Source of the DNA: Paenibacillus_F sp047238265
GTDB lineage: Bacteria > Bacillota > Bacilli > Paenibacillales > NBRC-103111
Reading direction: 5' to 3'
Assembly: GCF_047238265.1 (NCBI RefSeq)
Contig: NZ_JBDFMM010000001.1
Span: 620,001 to 684,000 of the forward strand
DNA length: 64,000 nt
Below the pieces are notes generated by a model. The model did not search any database. It had not been told where the DNA came from and saw nothing but the letters and a program-made list of their open reading frames with translations. How positions within the stretch are numbered: position 1 is the first letter of the stretch; every line of letters starts with the position of its first letter. Below, piece by piece: positions 58,093 through 64,000 of the stretch. A program made the position numbers and the translations under genes.

Positions 58093-59053
58093 TTGAAGAA
58101 AAAAACCAAATGGAAAATCGCTGCGCTCAGTGTACTTGTAATCGGGGTTTCGGCCGGCGGTCTGGGCTTACTGGAGCCTTGACCCATCCAGGCATTTCGA
58201 GAATCAGGATATCCCCGTACTGGCGCAGCCGCAAACTGCCGAAGCGGCAACGCCCGAACCGGTTCAGGAACCGCCTAAACCGGACATGAAGTCGTTTAAC
58301 ATCCTGATTCTCGGTGTCGATTCACGCGGCGGGGAGCCTTCCCGCAGCGATGTTATGATGGCGGTTCATGTCGTACCGTCCGAGCGCAAAGTCAATATCC
58401 TGTCTCTGCCCCGGGATACGCGCGTACCTGTTAAGGGAGTCGGCATGACGAAGCTGAATCACGCGCACATCGTAGGGGAGTCGAAGGGAGGCAACCAGCA
58501 GGGAACGCTTACGGCCACACAGACGGTCAGCGATTTTCTGGGTGTGCCGATCAACTATTACGCGAAAACGAATTTCGAAGGATTCAAGCGGATTGTCGAC
58601 AAAGTGGGGGGCGTGGACCTCACCCTGGAGAAAGATCTGCATCTGAAATGGCAGAATACGACGATTCTCAAAGGCCAGCAGCATTTTGACGGAGACATGG
58701 CCCTGAAAGTCGTACGTGAGCGGTACGGAGCGGAAGGGGGAGAATTCGGCCGGCAGGAAGAGCAGTCCAAAGTTCTCCGGTCCATTGCCATCGAGCTGCT
58801 AAAACCGGATAAAATCCCGCAGTTGGCGACGCTTCTGCCCTCCTTGCGCAAAGACATTCTCGATACGAATTTCTCGGATTCCGATCTGATCAGCATGGCC
58901 TGGCTTTTCAAGGGAGTCGGTCATGACAACTTCCGTTACACTCAGCTTCCGGGGCGCAGCGGACGTGAAGAAGACCCGCTTGTCGGTTCCAATTTATACT
59001 ACTGGATTCCCGACTCCGAGGCTGTGAAAAAAATAAAAGAAGATTTATTTTAG
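58093..59053 (+). pseudogene. LytR-CpsA-Psr (LCP) family glycopolymer ligase, frameshifted at the N-terminus
   Basis: LCP proteins attach teichoic acids or capsule to peptidoglycan. TTG 58093, with GGGAGG 8 bases upstream, begins MKKKTKWKIAALSVLVIGV, a cytoplasmic tail plus membrane helix, but this frame stops at 58180. The rest reads in the next frame from about 58165 (AYWSLDPSRHFENQ, then NILILGVDSRGGEPSRSD, LSLPRDTRVPV, KLNHAH) to 59053. Removing one G from GGG 58164-58166 restores one continuous protein of about 320 residues. Either a true inactivation, a sequencing error or programmed shifting; an internal ATG at 58286 would lack the membrane anchor. Confidence 0.8.
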
Positions 59054-59060
59054 ATACTAT

Positions 59061-59075
59061 GATACAATTCGTACC
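59061..59075. promoter_or_regulatory. Degenerate GATACA operator B
   Basis: GATACAATTCGTACC, matching the motif in the left half and loosely in the right, just after the LCP gene. Confidence 0.45.
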
Positions 59076-59182
59076 AAAAGAAAGTCTTTAGACCTAGATA
59101 CAAAGATTCATTCCCGCAGGCGGACATGAGGATTAAGTAATGATAAAGATCGCCAAAGGGACTAGGCATACGAAATGTGGTG

Positions 59183-59212
59183 TGCTATAATGCCCTTGAT
59201 ACAAAATGTATC
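59183..59212 (+). promoter_or_regulatory. Recombinase promoter with GATACA operator C
   Basis: Extended -10 TGCTATAAT ends at 59191; GATACA-AAA-TGTATC (59198-59212, perfect 6-bp arms) covers the expected start point. A weaker related sequence GCATACGAAATGTGG (59167-59181) precedes it. Confidence 0.75.
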
Positions 59213-59251
59213 ATACCATGGGTTAACTAATTTAATGGAGGGATTTCTTAC

Positions 59252-59770
59252 ATGCAAGTGGCCCAACCTATCCGTGACCCCGAAAAGATTACAGAACTTC
59301 AGGACGTCCTGAAGAATCACTCGATGCGGGACTGGCTTCTTTTTACAATCGGCATTAATTCGGGGCTGCATCTTAACGACATCTTAAAGCTCCGCGTGAA
59401 AGACGTGAAGGACCGCTATGAAATTATCATCACGGAAGAGAAAACCGGCAAAAGCAAATCCTTCCGGATCGATGACGCCCTGAAGGCTTATATCGGGGAA
59501 TATATTCAATATATGGACGATGAGGATTATATGTTTCCTTCGCAAAAAACGGGCAAGCCGATCAAGCGCATCCGCGTCTACCGGATATTAAACGAAGCCG
59601 CCAAACGAGTGGGACTTCAGGACATCGGCACTCACACGCTGCGGAAGACATTCGGGTACCATTATTATCAACGTACGAAGAATATCTCCGTCCTTCGTGA
59701 TTTGTTTAACCATTCGGCTCCTTCCGTAACGTTTAAATACATCGGTATCGAGAAAAGAAACAGCGGCTGA
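59252..59770 (+). CDS. Small tyrosine recombinase lacking catalytic Arg I
   Basis: A 172-residue catalytic-domain-only integrase. THTLRKTFGYH provides His128/Arg131, NHSAPSVTFKYIGI supplies His154 and the nucleophile Tyr163. The first catalytic arginine, normally in GLRxxE/D, is His40 here (SGLHLNDIL), so activity is doubtful; it may bind DNA only. No N-terminal core-binding domain. ATG follows GGAGG. Beyond the stop another frame stays open for about 60 codons (QRLSVYFSLPEEL), so the C-terminus may be frame-shifted. It stands between the LCP gene and the EPS genes under operator C. Confidence 0.82.
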   Translation: MQVAQPIRDPEKITELQDVLKNHSMRDWLLFTIGINSGLHLNDILKLRVKDVKDRYEIIITEEKTGKSKSFRIDDALKAYIGEYIQYMDDEDYMFPSQKTGKPIKRIRVYRILNEAAKRVGLQDIGTHTLRKTFGYHYYQRTKNISVLRDLFNHSAPSVTFKYIGIEKRNSG

Positions 59771-59920
59771 GCGTTTACTTTTCATTACCGGAAGAACTCC
59801 GAAAAGTGTCCGAACCGCAGTCGACGGCTGTTGAGCTCATAATGTATGCGTTTTCAAGGAAGATCCCGGATAAACAAAGAATCGACACCCGGGATGGAGG
59901 AGTCGAAAGGTTTGAAAAAG

Positions 59921-59962
59921 GATACAAAATGTGCTTGACATGGATACAAGTTGTATCATAAA
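59921..59962 (+). promoter_or_regulatory. Promoter with GATACA operators D1 and D2
   Basis: TTGACA (59935-59940), 16-base spacer, CATAAA (59957-59962). The palindrome GATACAAGTTGTATC (59943-59957) fills the spacer exactly; a half site GATACAAAATGTGCT (59921-59935) precedes the -35. Drives the 50-codon gene at 60028. Confidence 0.8.
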
Positions 59963-60027
59963 TTAAGTTCATGAGCAAAACGTTTGGGTAAGATTTCTAT
60001 CTCAAAACCGGTGAGGGTGCCATAAAA

Positions 60028-60180
60028 ATGACGGATGAAACTGTTATCGATCTGCATAAACTAGTGGACCAGCTAAACTTGAATCCGGCTATTCTAAGTC
60101 TGTTTCAGACGAAAGGTCCGGGAGACGGAACCGCTCCGCCTACTCCGACATCGAACGTTCCGCCCTCACGAAAGCGATAA
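60028..60180 (+). CDS. 50-residue protein convergent with the XRE repressor
   Basis: Not recognised. ATG 60028 with GAGGGTG 8 bases upstream and an operator-controlled promoter 65 bases upstream. The first half is a short amphipathic region (VIDLHKLVDQLNLNPAILSL), the second a Pro/Thr-rich tail. Its last 41 bases overlap the 3' end of the XRE gene on the other strand. A small anti-repressor like SinI would fit the layout; that is inference. Confidence 0.6.
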   Translation: MTDETVIDLHKLVDQLNLNPAILSLFQTKGPGDGTAPPTPTSNVPPSRKR

Positions 60181-60514
60181 ATCGCTTGGCTTCTTCGGCA
60201 GTCAGCTTGCGGCCGTCAATGGACAGCGCGAATTTCTCCAGAATCTTATCGTCGGAAAGCTCCAGACTGTTCACGAAATCTCTTACATCCTCGTCCAGCA
60301 CCGTATGCGGATTGGTCGTTCTTCCGAGCAGATAGTCGGCGGACACCTTGAAGAAGGTCGCGATTTTGTTCATCGTTTCGAAATCCGGCTCGCGCCGGCT
60401 CGTCTCGTAATGCGATAATGCTGCGCGTGATATGCCGAGTTTGTTGGCCAGCTCTTCCTGAGTCAAAGCATGCTTTTCTCGCAGTTGAGCAATGCGATCC
60501 CCATGTTTATTCAT
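60140..60514 (-). CDS. XRE-family transcriptional regulator (SinR-like architecture)
   Basis: A 124-residue protein. Residues about 8-65 form the XRE/lambda-Cro HTH (LREKHALTQEELANKLGISR, then HYETSRREPDFETM). The C-terminal about 55 residues are a helical region (LSDDKILEKFALSIDG, EEAKRFIAFVRAERS), suitable for oligomerisation. GAGAGGA precedes the ATG. It is the only obvious DNA-binding regulator among the GATACA sites and so the leading candidate to bind them. It is divergent from the phosphatase gene. Confidence 0.9.
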   Translation of the reverse strand: MNKHGDRIAQLREKHALTQEELANKLGISRAALSHYETSRREPDFETMNKIATFFKVSADYLLGRTTNPHTVLDEDVRDFVNSLELSDDKILEKFALSIDGRKLTAEEAKRFIAFVRAERSMSE

Positions 60515-61012
60515 CTTAGAATTCCTCTCATTCCACTAGAAAGTAATAACCAGTATAACCACGTCGGCCAATCGTTTAAACCGGTATCACCTAACAACCG
60601 CTCGCTTGAATAGGGCTCAATCGGTTACCCGTCAGAGATTACATTGAAAGGTCGATATACTGAAATTATAAATTTTTTGATACAAAATGCAACTATTTGT
60701 CGATAAAATGTTTCTCCGCAGGCCTTAATAAATCCTTTTTTTATCCCGTTTTTACCTTAATTTAAAGAACTTTATACATTATATTCGGTCTTTAACCGGT
60801 TATGTAATGTTTGGGATTGTATCATAATTTGAGATGGAAAGCATACGCTAACTATCATCCGATCGTCCCAAGCCCGGGTTTCTTCTGTCCACTCATGAAA
60901 AAATGAAGGGCGGCTTTCATGAAAATTTCATGAAAAGCACGCAAACTTGTCCCGGGCCCGGAGCGGACCGAAACCGAAACCGAAACCGAAACCCGTTGAA
61001 GGAGGCGCCCCC
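60515..61012. other. Divergent region between the XRE and phosphatase genes
   Basis: 498 bp without a gene. Contains partial GATACA sites: GATACAAAATGCAAC (60679-60693) and TTGTATCATAAT (60817-60828). Also a doubled palindrome TTTCATGAAAATTTCATGAAA (60918-60938) and four CGAAAC hexamers (60967-60991) just before the phosphatase ribosome site. Confidence 0.6.
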
Positions 61013-61804
61013 ATGTATACGGATCTGCACTGCCACATTCTTCCCGGGCTGGACGACGGCGCCCCGGATCTGGAAGCCGCGCTGACGATGGCGGAACACG
61101 CCGCCGCATCGGGCATCGGCACCGTCGTGGCGACGCCTCATCACGGCGGCGCCTACGACAACGAAGCCCCGGCCGTGCGGGAGGCGGCGGAGCTCCTGCA
61201 GCAGGCGCTGGACCGCCGGGGCATCGCCCTGACCGTCCTGCCCGGTCACGAGATCCGCGTCTACGACCGGCTTCTCGATGACCTGCTGGACGGCAGGCTC
61301 TGCACCCTCGGCGGCTCCCGCTATCTGCTGCTGGAGCTCCCGGGCGGCCGCGTGCCGGGGGGCTTCGCCGAGCTGCTCCACGAGCTCGGGGTGCGCGGGC
61401 TCGTCCCGATCCTCGCGCACCCCGAGCGGAGCAGCGAGATCCAGCGCAGCCCGGAGCTGCTGCGCGAGTGGCTGGACGGCGGCCTGCTGCTCCAGGTGAC
61501 GGCGGGAGCCCTCACCGGGGAGTACGGCCGCCGGATGCAGGCCTTCGCGCTGAGCCTCTGCCGCGCGGGCGCGGTCCATTTCCTGGCCTCCGACGCGCAT
61601 GACGTCGTCGTCAGGAAATGGCACCTCGCGGACGCGTACGCGCTCGCGGCCCGGAAGGTGGGGCCGGAACAGGTCGCGGCCTACCGGGCTAACGCGGAGT
61701 ATGTCGCGCGCGACGAGGTTATTGTGCCGGCTGCTCCGGCTCGTAACGTGTCGCTATCACGGGCCTTATGGCCCTGGCCTTTCAATATTCGAGTTAAAGG
61801 GTAG
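61013..61804 (+). CDS. PHP-type protein tyrosine phosphatase (CpsB/YwqE)
   Basis: A 263-residue metal-dependent phosphatase. PHP motifs: DLHCHILPGLDDGA, ATPHHGGAY, PILAHPER and LASDAHD, supplying the metal-binding His and Asp. In capsule/EPS systems it dephosphorylates the BY-kinase and other proteins that control polymer length. GAAGGAGG precedes ATG 61013. The gene is far more GC-rich than its neighbours. It forms a logical set with the YveK-type gene at 63658. Confidence 0.92.
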   Translation: MYTDLHCHILPGLDDGAPDLEAALTMAEHAAASGIGTVVATPHHGGAYDNEAPAVREAAELLQQALDRRGIALTVLPGHEIRVYDRLLDDLLDGRLCTLGGSRYLLLELPGGRVPGGFAELLHELGVRGLVPILAHPERSSEIQRSPELLREWLDGGLLLQVTAGALTGEYGRRMQAFALSLCRAGAVHFLASDAHDVVVRKWHLADAYALAARKVGPEQVAAYRANAEYVARDEVIVPAAPARNVSLSRALWPWPFNIRVKG

Positions 61805-61822
61805 GAATTGGTCATTTTTCGC

Positions 61823-61876
61823 TTGACAAGATACATATCGTATCATAAAGTTAAAGTTGTAGATACGAAATGTATC
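61823..61876 (+). promoter_or_regulatory. Promoter with paired GATACA operators F and G
   Basis: TTGACA (61823-61828), operator F GATACATATCGTATC (61830-61844) at the spacer, -10-like CATAAA or TAAAGT after it, then operator G GATACGAAATGTATC (61862-61876). Centres are 32 bp apart, three helical turns, which suits cooperative binding. Precedes the precursor peptide gene. Confidence 0.82.
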
Positions 61877-61950
61877 GGTTTGGTGTGAAACGGATACTCG
61901 CTGTAGCAGAGTCCCCTTTCATAAATAATTATCCGCAAGGAGTGAAGCTA

Positions 61951-62073
61951 GTGAAGAAGACGTATATCGCACCGACTGTTTTAAAACACCAGCAGATCGT
62001 TTTCGAGACCAAGCCGTCCAAGCCGCATCCGTGCGATAACGGCGGTCACACAGGCAGTCCGACATGTAGATGA
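61951..62073 (+). CDS. 40-residue RiPP-like precursor peptide
   Basis: GTG start with AAGGAGTG 6 bases upstream. The N-terminal half has the lasso-leader-like pattern Tyr5-x-x-Pro8-x-Val10 and ends near FET (residues 18-20); the C-terminal half, from about residue 21, is Pro/Gly-rich (KPSKPHPCDNGGHTGSPTC) with Cys28, Asp29 and Cys39. Overlap ATGA couples it to the nucleotidyltransferase, and a PqqD-like recognition protein follows. No cyclase or peptidase of lasso systems is in the window. Class of modification unknown; secretion and maturation are inferences. Confidence 0.72.
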   Translation: MKKTYIAPTVLKHQQIVFETKPSKPHPCDNGGHTGSPTCR

Positions 62074-63194
62074 CCCAGCCCCTCGTCCGATTTTTGAACG
62101 ACCTGTATGTGGATCACGGTGCATTCTCCTTCACTGAGGAAGAATACGGGCAGATCGCGGAAGACTTGGACTTATTCTCCATCACGGCTCAGGTGTACCA
62201 CATGCTGAAAGAGAAAGGGAGACTCGGTGAGCTCCCCCTCTTTCTCCAGGATCATCTGAAACGCAAGGCGGAGGCGACGCTGTTCCAGAACTTGCTTCTC
62301 AAGACCGAAACCGACCGGCTGCTCCGGTTGTTTGAGGAAGCGGGACTTCAGGTCCTGCTGCTTAAAGGGGTTTATTTCAGCGAACGGTATTACGGCGGTT
62401 TTGGAGTAAGAGGGACGACAGATATTGACGTTTTTGTCCGGCCGGAAAACCTTTCCGAAGCGGCTGCTATTGTTGAAACTTTAGGATTCGAACGATTTGA
62501 CGAATCGGATGCAAGCCATCACGTTGTATTTACCAGAGAAGGAGCCTCAGGCCGCCTTCCTATAACGGTTGAAATTCATTGGGGACTTGTGGAGTTTCGT
62601 ACGGCATCCATCGATTACGAGTCATTTTGGAGCCAATCCCTTCCCTTGAAGGACTATGCGCATATCCGGAGAATGAACGACTCGGATACATTTTACAGTA
62701 TATGTTTACACGGTTCCCAACACAGAATGAATTCTCTGCGTTACTTCTTGGACGTTGTTCATTTGCTGCTGCAAGCGGATATTGAATCTTACAGGAAGGG
62801 AGTAGTCCAGCGGGCCGTCCGGGAACGCACCCTTAAAAGAATGAAAGCTGTTCTCGGAGCCGTCGCTTATCTCTTCCCGGGGCTTCGGGCTATAGTATCC
62901 GTTAAACCGTCCGTTCCGCCCATGTGGTCCTACTCACTTATTCGCAGAGTCCAGCACGGACGTAAGGGAGTTGCGAACGCGGTTTATATTATAATTTATC
63001 ACCTGACACAGGTGTACGACAGGCCTTTACATTCGGGAGCCTGGTTCTGCAATTATCTTTTCCCCTATGTCCACCCCGCTTTGCTGGGACTGGAAGGAGT
63101 GAGGAGCATTTCCCGCTGGAAGCATGTTAAATCAGTTTATGCTGAAAGGTGGAAACGCTTGTCTCGTCACGTGAAAATGAAAAAATATGTTTAG
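62070..63194 (+). CDS. Nucleotidyltransferase-family protein (lasso-cluster PadeN-like)
   Basis: A 374-residue protein of the nucleotidyltransferase group found in RiPP and EPS clusters. LLKGVYFSERYYGG and GVRGTTDIDVFVRP carry the Gly/Thr and Asp-x-Asp metal-binding signature; PITVEIHWGLVE completes the fold. Homologues occur in paeninodin-type lasso operons, where the role is unclear. The ATG overlaps the precursor stop and has no good ribosome site, so translation is coupled. Confidence 0.85.
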   Translation: MTQPLVRFLNDLYVDHGAFSFTEEEYGQIAEDLDLFSITAQVYHMLKEKGRLGELPLFLQDHLKRKAEATLFQNLLLKTETDRLLRLFEEAGLQVLLLKGVYFSERYYGGFGVRGTTDIDVFVRPENLSEAAAIVETLGFERFDESDASHHVVFTREGASGRLPITVEIHWGLVEFRTASIDYESFWSQSLPLKDYAHIRRMNDSDTFYSICLHGSQHRMNSLRYFLDVVHLLLQADIESYRKGVVQRAVRERTLKRMKAVLGAVAYLFPGLRAIVSVKPSVPPMWSYSLIRRVQHGRKGVANAVYIIIYHLTQVYDRPLHSGAWFCNYLFPYVHPALLGLEGVRSISRWKHVKSVYAERWKRLSRHVKMKKYV

Positions 63195-63206
63195 GAGATT
63201 CGCTGG

Positions 63207-63524
63207 ATGAACAAAAAATTCAGGCGCCATCAGGATACGGAAGTTATGCTTTTGGACGGGGAATACGTGATTATGCAAATGAACAGGCAAAGCATCACGA
63301 AAGTTAACGAAGTAGGCGGTATGATTTGGTCACTGCTTGCCGAGGCCAGAACCGTGCATGAACTTGTGTTGTGTTTGCAAGATCATTATGAGACGACTTA
63401 TGAAACGGCGGAAAACGACATTCATCTGTTTTTGCGGCAGCTTGAAGAATACGACCTGGTTGAAATTATAGAAGCCGTAGAGAAAGAATCAACCCCGTTA
63501 CCGTATCGTTCGGCATTTACGTAA
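63207..63524 (+). CDS. PqqD-like RiPP recognition element protein
   Basis: A 105-residue winged-helix PqqD/RRE-type protein. The beta segment VMLLDGEYVIMQMNRQSITKVNEVGGMIWSL and helices after it match the PqqD family, which grips RiPP leader peptides for the modifying enzymes. AGGAG precedes the ATG and it is 12 bases after the nucleotidyltransferase. It is the strongest sign that the 40-residue product is a RiPP precursor. Confidence 0.88.
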   Translation: MNKKFRRHQDTEVMLLDGEYVIMQMNRQSITKVNEVGGMIWSLLAEARTVHELVLCLQDHYETTYETAENDIHLFLRQLEEYDLVEIIEAVEKESTPLPYRSAFT

Positions 63525-63559
63525 ACTAGCATTTAATCGCACTTGAAAAAAGGATCTTG

Positions 63560-63589
63560 TTGCACATGTAATGATACATTTCGTATCAA
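63560..63589 (+). promoter_or_regulatory. Promoter-like region with GATACA operator H
   Basis: GATACATTTCGTATC (63573-63587, 5-bp perfect outer arms) between TTGCAC (63560-63565) and TATCAA (63584-63589). Precedes the Wzz/YveK gene; the promoter match itself is weak. Confidence 0.65.
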
Positions 63590-63657
63590 ACACGCGTGAA
63601 AATGGTACGAATTTGATAAAGGTAAGGCATTCCACTCCACTGGAGGTCAGAATCATT

Positions 63658-64000
63658 ATGGAACTCGACTTGAAAGAGTACCTGCATATTATTCGAAAAC
63701 GGATTTGGCTGATCGCTGCGATCGTAGTCCTTTCATGTCTGGTGACAGGTTTAGTCAGCTATTTCTATATAAAACCACAGTATGCGGCCAGTACAAAATT
63801 AATTGTGAATTCCTCTTATCAAGCGGAGGGAGTTTCCAGAATCGATTACGGCGAAGTCAGCGCGAGCCTCATGCTGGTGAACACCTACAAAGAGATTATT
63901 CAGACGCCGGCCATTATGGATAAAGTGTCGGCCCAACTGCCTGAACTTCAATTGACAGCCGACGAGATCATTTCGATGGTAAAAGTCAGTGCCGTTAATG
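63658..64000 (+). CDS. Wzz/YveK-type chain-length determinant (partial at window end)
   Basis: At least 114 residues, open at the window edge. An N-terminal helix (IWLIAAIVVLSCLVTGLVSY) follows a short cytoplasmic start, then the periplasmic Wzz domain (KPQYAASTKLIVNSS). In Firmicutes this protein activates the BY-kinase and controls exopolysaccharide length. GGAGGT lies 10 bases before the ATG. The EPS operon presumably continues to the right. Confidence 0.9.
   Translation, partial: MELDLKEYLHIIRKRIWLIAAIVVLSCLVTGLVSYFYIKPQYAASTKLIVNSSYQAEGVSRIDYGEVSASLMLVNTYKEIIQTPAIMDKVSAQLPELQLTADEIISMVKVSAVN

Noticed and set aside
59252..60514. Prophage
   Set aside because: Only an integrase-like and an XRE gene are present, no structural or replication genes; context is EPS.

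Overview
The window comes from a moderately GC-rich, spore-forming Firmicute of the Paenibacillaceae, most likely Paenibacillus or a close relative. Supporting evidence: the 16S rRNA gene is of Paenibacillus type; the block ydcC-alr-ndoAI-ndoA-tex-cmpA-ydcK(sprT-like)-tRNA matches the Bacillus subtilis alr/ydc neighbourhood; there is a sporulation-specific cmpA gene; TTG/GTG starts are frequent; and lipoprotein signals and sigma-A-type promoters are typical of the group. No insertion sequence, CRISPR array or complete prophage was seen.

Layout. 0-2.6 kb: TetR and MarR regulators and a serine hydrolase. 2.7-12.2 kb: the conserved ydcC/alr/EndoA toxin-antitoxin/tex block, a GH3 lipoprotein, cmpA and an SprT-like protein, ending in five tRNAs. 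12.5-19.2 kb: a secreted lipase-like hydrolase, a PPOX-fold protein, the opuCA-CB-CC-CD osmoprotectant ABC transporter and a UPF0316 protein. 19.4-25.3 kb: tandem promoters and an rrn operon 16S-23S-5S-tRNA(Ile, Ala, Asn). 25.8-32.7 kb: a (alpha/alpha)6 glycoside hydrolase, an SDR oxidoreductase and a divergent gcvPA/gcvPB pair, separated by unusual intergenic tandem repeats. 32.8-44.7 kb: a carbohydrate locus with a YesM/YesN-type two-component system, a sugar ABC importer, an MFS protein and a GH2 beta-galactosidase, with cre-like sites. 45.2-48.8 kb: nine tRNAs, kdgK-kdgA (KDPG metabolism) and two tRNA-Gly genes. 48.8-50.1 kb: an AT-rich island with a small secreted protein and a 54-residue two-helix membrane protein, which look like a bacteriocin and immunity pair. 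50.5-58 kb: small membrane and secreted proteins, GtrA, MFS, a kinase-like protein, an ABC-2 exporter and a pentapeptide-repeat protein.

58-64 kb is the most interesting part, the start of an exopolysaccharide (EPS) locus. It holds an LCP-family ligase gene with a frameshift, a small tyrosine recombinase lacking its first catalytic arginine, a 50-codon gene convergent with an XRE repressor, a PHP-type tyrosine phosphatase, a 40-residue RiPP-like precursor coupled to a nucleotidyltransferase and a PqqD-like recognition protein, and a Wzz/YveK chain-length gene cut by the window edge. A 15-bp palindrome, GATACA-N3-TGTATC, recurs at least six times here, overlapping likely promoters. This suggests one dedicated regulator controls the recombinase, the LCP gene, the RiPP-like genes and EPS chain-length control together.

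Two lineage-scale oddities recur: long Ala/Gly/Ser/Pro-rich insertions inside four otherwise ordinary proteins, and purine-rich, T-poor tandem repeats in the leaders of the SDR and gcvPB genes.
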